Assembly (NCBI GenBank): GCA_021805485.1
Contig: JAJZFF010000332.1
Location: forward strand, 1-6,250
Direction of reading: 5' to 3'
DNA length: 6,250 nucleotides
Source of the DNA: Pseudomonadota bacterium
GTDB taxonomy: Bacteria > Pseudomonadota > Alphaproteobacteria > Acetobacterales > Acetobacteraceae
In this document: positions 1 to 6,250 of the stretch, piece after piece
How positions within the stretch are numbered: position 1 is the first letter of the stretch
Layout: each line of letters begins with the position of its first letter
Made by a program: the position numbers and the translations under genes
Notes under the pieces: generated by a model
Told to the model about the DNA's origin: nothing
Databases searched by the model: none
What the model saw: the letters and a program-made list of their open reading frames with translations, nothing else

Positions 1-1
1 G

Positions 2-472
2 CTCGGCAAGGTCGCCTGGCTTGAGGACCCGATCTGGCAGGGCACGCGCGAGGCGGTCGAGACGATCATGGGGTCGAGCGACTATCTCGAACAGTATTTC
101 GCGATCAACATCGTCTTCGAGCCGCTGGTGGGCGAGCTGTTCCGCTCGGGCTTCCTGATGCAGGTCGCCGCCGCCAACAACGACTTCGTCACACCGCCGG
201 TGATCTCTGCCGCCGAGGCCGATTACGAACGCAACCTCGCGAACACGATCGACCTCATCTACCTCCTCGCCAACGACGAGACACATGGCGGCGAGAACCG
301 GGCCATCCTCCATGGCTGGCTCGAAAAACACCGCGCGCTCGCCGACAAGGCGGCCCTCGGCCTGCAACCGATCTGGTCGATGCCCCATTCCAAACCCGTC
401 TCGTTCCAGGATGTCAGGGCGCAGTCGCAGGAGCGCATCGGCAAGATCCTCGGCGAACTCGGCCTCGCCTGA
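2..472 (+). CDS. prmC: SDIMO hydroxylase small (beta) subunit, 5'-truncated (PrmC/MimC type)
   Basis: This is the C-terminal 156 residues of the small subunit of a soluble diiron monooxygenase hydroxylase. The frame is open from base 2 to the TGA at 470-472, so the gene starts outside the window; family members are roughly 340-390 residues. Visible hallmarks are a helical stretch containing SSDYLEQYFAINIVFEPLVG followed by ELFRSGFLMQ, then FVTPPVISAAEADYERNL, all typical of the beta subunit of propane/acetone-type enzymes. The beta subunit carries no iron ligands. It pairs with the catalytic alpha subunit in the (alpha-beta-gamma)2 or (alpha-beta)2 hydroxylase in the cytoplasm. The coupling protein gene follows after 23 bp, giving the order small subunit then coupling protein seen in prmABCD/mimABCD operons. 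Family membership is confident. The group-5 assignment rests on gene order and the downstream chaperonin, so tetrahydrofuran- or phenol-type relatives are not excluded. Confidence 0.9.
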   Translation, partial: LGKVAWLEDPIWQGTREAVETIMGSSDYLEQYFAINIVFEPLVGELFRSGFLMQVAAANNDFVTPPVISAAEADYERNLANTIDLIYLLANDETHGGENRAILHGWLEKHRALADKAALGLQPIWSMPHSKPVSFQDVRAQSQERIGKILGELGLA

Positions 473-482
473 CGCCCCGCAC

Positions 483-488
483 AGGAGA
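483..488 (+). promoter_or_regulatory. Ribosome binding site of the coupling protein gene
   Basis: AGGAGA lies 7 bases before the ATG at 496 and supports that start for the coupling protein. The 23-bp gap after the preceding stop indicates one transcript. Confidence 0.7.
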
Positions 489-495
489 TAACACA

Positions 496-864
496 ATGTC
501 AACAGCAGCACGCGACGCGACCCATTCGACCATCTTCAAGCAGATGAAGGACATCACCTTCGAGCAGACGATCTCGGATCAGTGCGGTGTGACCATGAAC
601 GATTCGGTCGAGGCCCGCGCCATCGCCGAATTCATGAGCGACAAGCCCGGCGTCACCGTCACCTACCAGCCCGCCCTGATCCGCATCGACGGTCACGGCA
701 AGCTGATCTTCAAGATGGACGAGATCGGCGAGTATCTCGGCCGTGACATGACGGCCGAGATCTTCGAGGTGAACACCTCGACGCATTACGGCCGCATGGT
801 CCGCGTCGACGACAATACGGTGATCCTGTTCGGCAACATGGACGACGTCTTCGAATACATCTGA
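496..864 (+). CDS. prmD: SDIMO coupling/effector protein (MmoB/DmpM family)
   Basis: This 122-residue protein is the cofactor-less regulatory component of a soluble diiron monooxygenase. Family proteins bind the hydroxylase near the diiron site, tune its redox properties and gate substrate and oxygen access; they are needed for full turnover. The MmoB/DmpM core runs from about residue 27 to 122: SDQCGVTMNDSVEARAIAEF, a variable turn, then TVTYQPALIRIDGHGKLIF and an EIGEYLGR helix, ending in a strand that includes THYGRMVRVDD and a closing acidic DDVFEYI. Residues 1-26 form a polar N-terminal extension, as in several coupling proteins. Length is normal for the family. The start is set by the ATG with AGGAGA upstream. 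It lies directly downstream of the small hydroxylase subunit, as expected for a prm/mim operon. No defects are seen. Confidence 0.92.
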   Translation: MSTAARDATHSTIFKQMKDITFEQTISDQCGVTMNDSVEARAIAEFMSDKPGVTVTYQPALIRIDGHGKLIFKMDEIGEYLGRDMTAEIFEVNTSTHYGRMVRVDDNTVILFGNMDDVFEYI

Positions 865-876
865 ACCGCGGCAAGC

Positions 877-908
877 CGGCGCGCCCGCGCATCCCGCGCG
901 GCGCGCCG
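877..908 (+). promoter_or_regulatory. All-GC intercistronic hairpin between coupling protein and amidohydrolase genes
   Basis: Bases 877-885 pair with 900-908 (9 bp) and 887-890 with 896-899 (4 bp). Base 886 is a single bulge and 891-895 (ATCCC) is the loop. All 13 pairs are G-C. The half-sites contain two copies of the self-complementary octamer GGCGCGCC (878-885 and 900-907). It begins 12 bases after the coupling protein stop, and no T-run follows, so a classical intrinsic terminator is not supported. Plausible roles are RNA 3'-end protection, a processing boundary or partial attenuation; these are inference. Confidence 0.5.
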
Positions 909-929
909 CCCAGCAAGCAATCAACACGT

Positions 930-935
930 GGAGGA
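930..935 (+). promoter_or_regulatory. Ribosome binding site deciding the amidohydrolase start
   Basis: GGAGGA lies 4 bases before the ATG at 940. An in-frame GTG at 928 would add four residues (GTG-GAG-GAA-ACC), but it overlaps this Shine-Dalgarno sequence and has no good one of its own, so the ATG at 940 is preferred. Confidence 0.7.
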
Positions 936-939
936 AACC

Positions 940-1962
940 ATGTTCGTAACGCCCGAGGGTAAGGAAATCTTCATCGTCGACGGCCACACCCATTTCTGGG
1001 ATGGCAGCCCGGCGAACCAGAGCAACATTCACGGCAAGCAGTTCATCGAATGCTTCTTCGCCTATCACAACGCGCTCAGCCCCGCCGACAAATTGTGGCC
1101 GAAGGAGAAGTTCGAGAAATACAGCGCCGATGATCTCTATCGCGACCTCTTCATCGACGGCCCCGACGATGTCGCGATCGTGCAGTCGACCTACCTCAAG
1201 GATTTCTACAAGACAGGTTTCAACACGATCGAACGCAATGCGGACGTCGCCGCCCGCTACCCCGAGCGCTTCATCGTCAATGGCGCGTTCGACCCGCGGG
1301 ACGGCGAGAAGGCGCTCGAATACATCCATTACATGAAAGAAACATACAATATCCAGGGCGTGAAACTCTACACCGCCGAATGGAACGGAGCCTCCCGCGG
1401 CTGGCGTCTGAACGATCCCGAGGCATACAAATGCTTCGAGCTTTGCGAGAAGCTCGGCATCAGGAACATGCACGTCCACAAGGGCCCGACCATCATCCCG
1501 CTGAGCAAGGACGCTTTCGACGTTCACGACGTCGATTATGCGGCGACCGACTTCCCCAATCTCAACTGGGTGGTCGAGCATTGCGGCCAGCCGCGCATCG
1601 ACGATTTCTGCTGGATCGCGGTGCAGGAGGCCAATGTCTATGGCGGCCTCGCGGTCGTCCTGCCCTTCATCCATTCCCGGCCGCGCTACTTCGCCGAAAT
1701 CATGGGCGAGCTGCTGTTCTGGCTCGGCGAGGACCGCATCCTGTTCGGCTCCGACTACGCGATCTGGACGCCGCGCTGGCTGGTCGAGAAATTCTGGAAC
1801 TTCGAGCTGCCTGAAGATGTGAAGCAGGAGCGCGGCATCGACCTCACCCCGGCGATCAAGGAAAAGATCCTCGGCCTCAACGCCGCGAAGCTCTACGGCA
1901 TCGACATCGCGGCGAAGAAGGCGGCGCTTGCGGCCTCGCCGCTCGCGGTCGCCGCCGAATAG
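940..1962 (+). CDS. Amidohydrolase-2 family metal-dependent hydrolase (SDIMO cluster accessory)
   Basis: This 340-residue TIM-barrel protein belongs to the amidohydrolase-2 family (relatives of ACMSD-type decarboxylases and lactone hydrolases). Candidate metal and catalytic residues follow the family order: H16 and H18 in VDGHTHFW after strand 1, K142 in GVKLYTAEW, H178 and H180 in NMHVHKG, H214 in VEHCG, and D272 in LFGSDYAIW after strand 8. The active site therefore looks intact and probably binds one divalent metal. There is no signal peptide, so it should be cytoplasmic. It lies between the monooxygenase and chaperonin genes, 75 bp after the coupling protein and 44 bp before the chaperonin, probably on one transcript. 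Homologues recur beside propane/acetone-type monooxygenase genes, but I know of no settled reaction; hydrolysis or decarboxylation of an oxidation product, or help in enzyme maturation, are both possible. The start is the ATG after GGAGGA. Confidence 0.85.
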   Translation: MFVTPEGKEIFIVDGHTHFWDGSPANQSNIHGKQFIECFFAYHNALSPADKLWPKEKFEKYSADDLYRDLFIDGPDDVAIVQSTYLKDFYKTGFNTIERNADVAARYPERFIVNGAFDPRDGEKALEYIHYMKETYNIQGVKLYTAEWNGASRGWRLNDPEAYKCFELCEKLGIRNMHVHKGPTIIPLSKDAFDVHDVDYAATDFPNLNWVVEHCGQPRIDDFCWIAVQEANVYGGLAVVLPFIHSRPRYFAEIMGELLFWLGEDRILFGSDYAIWTPRWLVEKFWNFELPEDVKQERGIDLTPAIKEKILGLNAAKLYGIDIAAKKAALAASPLAVAAE

Positions 1963-1993
1963 GCCGGTCCACGCAGCACGCCGGCCATCGGCC
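1962..1993 (+). repeat. Short GGCCGG/CCGGCC inverted repeats before the chaperonin gene
   Basis: GGCCGG (1962-1967, starting on the last base of the stop codon) is complementary to CCGGCC (1981-1986) with a 13-base loop. An alternative small hairpin, GGCC-ATC-GGCC, occupies 1983-1993, just before the ribosome binding site. These could form weak RNA structure in the 44-bp gap. In DNA this GC-rich they may be chance. Confidence 0.25.
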
Positions 1994-1995
1994 GA

Positions 1996-2001
1996 AGGGA
2001 G
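1996..2001 (+). promoter_or_regulatory. Ribosome binding site of the chaperonin gene
   Basis: AGGGAG (1996-2001) stands 5 bases before the ATG at 2007 and supports that start; the encoded MAKLLLH N-terminus aligns with the start of ordinary GroEL. Confidence 0.65.
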
Positions 2002-2006
2002 ACAAA

Positions 2007-3641
2007 ATGGCTAAGCTGCTTCTGCATAATTCCGAAGCCCGGCGTGCGCTGGCCCGCGGTGTGGGCCGGCTCGCGGCGGCCGTCGAGCCCACGCTCGGGC
2101 CTAAAGGCATGAACGCGATGATCGACCGGCCGATCGGCACGCCGATGGTCACGCGCGATGGCGTCAGCATCGCGGTGGAGATCGAGCTGCCGAACCGGTT
2201 CGAGAACATGGGCGCGCAGGTCGTCCGAGAGGTCTCGATGCAGACCAACGAACTCGCGGGCGACGGCACCACCACCGCGATCGTGCTCGCCAACGCGCTC
2301 GTCCAGGCCGGCGTCGAGGCCAGCGAGCGCGGCGCCCGCGCGGTCGATCTCATCCGCGGGATCGATCTCGCGGTCGAGCGCGTGGCATCGTCCCTCAAGG
2401 AAGCGGCCCGGCCGGCTTCCGGCAACGGCATGCTCGCCGCGGTGGCCAACATCGCCGCAACCGAGCCGCATCTCGGCGCGCTGGTCGCCGAGGCCTTCGC
2501 GCGCGTCGGCGCCGAGGGCGTGATCACTACCGACTTCAGCGTGACCACCGCAACGACACTCGAGGTCGTCGAAGGCATGTCCTTCGATCGCGGCTATATC
2601 TCGCATCACATGGTGACCGATCAGGAGAAGATGGAAGCCGTGCTCGAACGGCCGCTGATCCTGATGACGGATCTCAAGATCCGCGATCCCCATGCGCTCG
2701 ATGCGGCGCGCGCGCTCGCCGCCGACGCCCACCGCCCGCTTCTCGTGATCGCCGAGGAGGTGGCGCCGGAGGTCGTCGTCAGCCTGCTCGGGCGCGACGG
2801 GCCGGGCCGCTACCTCGTCGTGCATCCGCCCGAATACGGCAACTGGCGCAAGGCGATGATGGAGGATATCGCCATCATCACCGGCGGCCGCGTCATCGCC
2901 CGCGATCTTGGCGGCCGGGTCGAGGACGTCACGGCGGCCGATCTCGGCGCCGCCGAGCGGGTGCGCACCAGTGCGACGCACACCGCGATCATCGGCGGCG
3001 CCGGCGATCCGGCGGCGATCGCCGCGCGCCGGGCGCAGGTGCAGCGGATGCACGATGTCGCCCCGCCCAATATCGAGCAGGACAAGCTGCGCGAGCGCCT
3101 CGCGAAGCTTTCCGGCGGTACCGCCATACTTTATGCCGGCGGAGCGACGCCGGTCGAGCAGAAGCGCACCATCCAGCTGATCGAGGATTCGCTCGCCGCC
3201 GTGCGCGCCGCGAGCGAGGAGGGGGTGGTTGCCGGCGGCGGCACCGCACTGGCGCAGATCGGCCCGGTGCTCGACGAGGTTCTGGCCGGCGTCGGCGGCG
3301 ATGTCGCGGAAGGGGTGAAGCTCGTCCGCTCCATCCTCACCCGCCCGCTCTGGCGCATCGTGACCAATGCCGGCGGCGACCCCGACCACGTGGTCGCCCA
3401 GGTCTCGGCGGTGAATGGCGGTTTCGGCTACAATGCCGCCATCGGCACGTTCCAGAACATGTACGATGCCGGCATCATCGATCCCGTCCGCGTCACCTGC
3501 ACGGCGCTGCGCAACGCCGCCTCGGTCGCCAAGCTGATCCTGACCACGGAAACGCTGGTGGGCGATCTGGGTGAGGACGAGGAAGACCCGACCGCGTCTC
3601 CCGCCCGCGGCGGCGGCGCCGAGCGTCTCGGCCGCGCATGA
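2007..3641 (+). CDS. groL: GroEL-like chaperonin (Hsp60), specialised SDIMO-associated paralogue (MimG type)
   Basis: This 544-residue group I chaperonin is full length. Equatorial and ATPase features are present: TLGPKG (29-34), D51 in TRDGVS, AGDGTTT (84-90, D86), D394 matching the ATP-hydrolysis aspartate D398 of E. coli GroEL, and the Hsp60 signature AASEEGVVAGGG. It therefore probably binds and hydrolyses ATP. It differs from housekeeping GroEL by my hand alignment. In the apical domain, positions matching Y203, F204, L234 and L237 are H201, M202, D232 and R235, and the stretch before EYGNWRKAM is two residues shorter. Inter-ring R452 is W449. The tail ends in an acidic stretch and GGGAERLGRA with no GGM repeats, and no groES follows. 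In mycobacterial mim systems a chaperonin-like protein from the cluster is required for functional monooxygenase expression; the same job is inferred here. It is the last plus-strand gene. Confidence 0.9.
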   Translation: MAKLLLHNSEARRALARGVGRLAAAVEPTLGPKGMNAMIDRPIGTPMVTRDGVSIAVEIELPNRFENMGAQVVREVSMQTNELAGDGTTTAIVLANALVQAGVEASERGARAVDLIRGIDLAVERVASSLKEAARPASGNGMLAAVANIAATEPHLGALVAEAFARVGAEGVITTDFSVTTATTLEVVEGMSFDRGYISHHMVTDQEKMEAVLERPLILMTDLKIRDPHALDAARALAADAHRPLLVIAEEVAPEVVVSLLGRDGPGRYLVVHPPEYGNWRKAMMEDIAIITGGRVIARDLGGRVEDVTAADLGAAERVRTSATHTAIIGGAGDPAAIAARRAQVQRMHDVAPPNIEQDKLRERLAKLSGGTAILYAGGATPVEQKRTIQLIEDSLAAVRAASEEGVVAGGGTALAQIGPVLDEVLAGVGGDVAEGVKLVRSILTRPLWRIVTNAGGDPDHVVAQVSAVNGGFGYNAAIGTFQNMYDAGIIDPVRVTCTALRNAASVAKLILTTETLVGDLGEDEEDPTASPARGGGAERLGRA

Positions 3642-3651
3642 TCTCCGGCGT

Positions 3652-3680
3652 CAAGGGCGGCTGGATTCCGGCCGCCCTTG
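3652..3680. terminator. Probable bidirectional terminator hairpin between convergent genes
   Basis: CAAGGGCGGC (3652-3661) and GCCGCCCTTG (3671-3680) form a perfect 10-bp inverted repeat with a 9-base loop. It sits in the 43-bp gap between the chaperonin stop (3639-3641) and the regulator stop (3685-3687), which read toward each other. No T-run follows on either strand, so it may slow rather than fully terminate transcription, or work with Rho. Confidence 0.6.
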
Positions 3681-3684
3681 CCGT

Positions 3685-5619
<1,935 letters not shown>

Positions 5620-5746
5620 CGTGGTGTGCTCGTCGTAGGCACAGGGCGGGGTGCTGAACTCCTCCGTGCGCGGCCCGCGTGCCGCCGCATCGCCGCCTTT
5701 CAGGTCGTCCGGCGGGCGGGTCGCGCGGCGCGGCGCGGAGATCGCG
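5620..5746 (-). other. 127-bp gap between the small gene and the regulator; no clear signal
   Basis: No convincing sigma-70 or sigma-54 promoter, terminator or ORF is seen on either strand here. A GGAGGA on the minus strand (around 5658-5663) is not followed by a start codon at a useful distance. The regulator is probably read through from the upstream small gene. Confidence 0.4.
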
Positions 5747-6223
5747 TCAGCCAATGCCCAGCCGAACGCCGATTTCGGCGGCCAGTTCGTCCTCGCCATA
5801 GGACGGGGAAAGCCGCGTGCCGTCCAGCGTGCCGAGCGGCGCCGCGATCTCGGGCGCCACGGGCGCGATGAATCCATTGGCATCGGTGGCCAGCACGAAA
5901 ATCTCCTCGCCGCCACGCCGCTGCAGGGTTCCCAGGTGATGCAGCTGGTAGCCGGTGTTCCCGTCGACGAGGCAGACACGCCCATTCACGCTGATCCGCA
6001 CGGATGGGGCGGCCGCCGTGGTGTCGGGGCGCGAGGCAGCGCCCGTGCTGATGATCAGGCCGCTGGCCTCGGGGGCCGGCTTCGGTGCCTTGCGCGCCGA
6101 GTAGCCGCCGGCGGTGATGTGGTCGGCGATGCGCGTGATCGTTCCCTGGTTGCGCCGGAGAATCTCCCGCATCCGGACGTCTTCAGGGCGCGGGCCCTGG
6201 GTTTTGGTGACGATGGTGACCAT
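5747..6223 (-). CDS. Conserved-looking protein of unknown function upstream of the regulator
   Basis: I do not recognise this 158-residue protein. Residues about 12-38 are charged and predicted helical (EDVRMREILRRNQGTITRIA). An Ala/Pro-rich linker follows (about 44-72), then a C-terminal part that looks beta-rich: VRISVNGRVCLVDGNTGYQL (75-94), EEIFVLATDANGFIAPV (106-122), and a closing helical EDELAAEIGVRLGIG. There is no signal peptide or membrane segment, one cysteine (C84), and no metal-binding motif I can name. The ATG at 6223 has a strong GGAGGA upstream; a GTG at 6235 in the same frame would add four residues but overlaps the Shine-Dalgarno sequence. It is on the same strand as the sigma-54 activator, 127 bp upstream, so probably co-transcribed. 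The strong ribosome binding site, good codon use and two-domain look support a real gene. A role as partner of the regulator or accessory of the monooxygenase is speculation. Confidence 0.7.
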   Translation of the reverse strand: MVTIVTKTQGPRPEDVRMREILRRNQGTITRIADHITAGGYSARKAPKPAPEASGLIISTGAASRPDTTAAAPSVRISVNGRVCLVDGNTGYQLHHLGTLQRRGGEEIFVLATDANGFIAPVAPEIAAPLGTLDGTRLSPSYGEDELAAEIGVRLGIG

Positions 6224-6226
6224 GGT

Positions 6227-6232
6227 TCCTCC
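6227..6232 (-). promoter_or_regulatory. Ribosome binding site of the small unknown gene
   Basis: GGAGGA on the minus strand stands 3 bases before the ATG at 6223. It decides between this ATG and the in-frame GTG at 6235. A TGA on the minus strand at 6246-6244 could end an upstream gene, but too little sequence remains to tell. Confidence 0.6.
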
Positions 6233-6250
6233 CACAAGAATCCTCAGGCC

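Noticed and set aside
473..495. Possible regulatory site between the first two genes
   Set aside because: The 23-bp gap holds only the ribosome binding site; no repeat or promoter is visible.
499..1674. A 391-codon open frame on the minus strand opposite the coupling protein and amidohydrolase genes
   Set aside because: It crosses two well-supported plus-strand genes, and its His/Asp/Val-rich translation is the usual shadow of a GC-rich coding strand.
1893..3389. A 498-codon open frame on the minus strand opposite the chaperonin gene
   Set aside because: The plus strand encodes an unmistakable GroEL-like protein. The antisense frame is a by-product of high GC at third codon positions, and its translation shows no family motif.
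5620..5985. A 122-codon N-terminal extension of the regulator up to an ATG at 5985
   Set aside because: It runs out of frame through the small unknown gene, is rich in Arg, Pro and Ser without family similarity, and lies before the normal AcoR-like N-terminus. ATG 5619 gives the usual family length.

Overview
This is a GC-rich window with strong G/C preference at third codon positions. It carries the 3' end of a soluble diiron monooxygenase (SDIMO) operon of the propane/acetone monooxygenase type (prmABCD / mimABCD), its accessory genes, and a convergently oriented sigma-54-dependent activator. The activator keeps an intact GAFTGA sigma-54 contact loop, which argues for a host that uses RpoN. 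A proteobacterium, perhaps an alphaproteobacterium, fits better than an actinobacterium, although actinobacteria carry many of the best-known clusters of this type. The genus cannot be fixed from the sequence.

Layout, plus strand: (i) 2-472, the C-terminal part of the hydroxylase small (beta) subunit, cut by the window edge; (ii) 496-864, the MmoB/DmpM-type coupling protein; (iii) a 75-bp gap with a very stable all-GC hairpin (877-908); (iv) 940-1962, a metal-dependent amidohydrolase-2 family protein; (v) 2007-3641, a GroEL-like chaperonin that keeps the ATPase residues but differs at substrate-binding, GroES-binding and inter-ring positions and has no GGM tail. A perfect 10-bp inverted repeat (3652-3680) lies between the two convergent transcription units. 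Minus strand: (vi) 3685-5619, an AcoR-like activator (GAF, PAS-like, AAA+ and Fis-type HTH domains); (vii) 5747-6223, upstream of it, a 158-residue protein I do not recognise.

How they fit together (partly inference): the hydroxylase large subunit and the reductase should lie upstream of position 1. The coupling protein gates the hydroxylase. The chaperonin is probably the dedicated folding factor that binuclear-iron monooxygenases of this group are known to need. The amidohydrolase is a recurring neighbour whose role is unclear to me. The regulator probably senses a substrate or oxidation product through its GAF domain and activates a sigma-54 promoter upstream of the large-subunit gene, outside the window. 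The hydrocarbon or ketone substrate cannot be assigned because the catalytic subunit is not in view.
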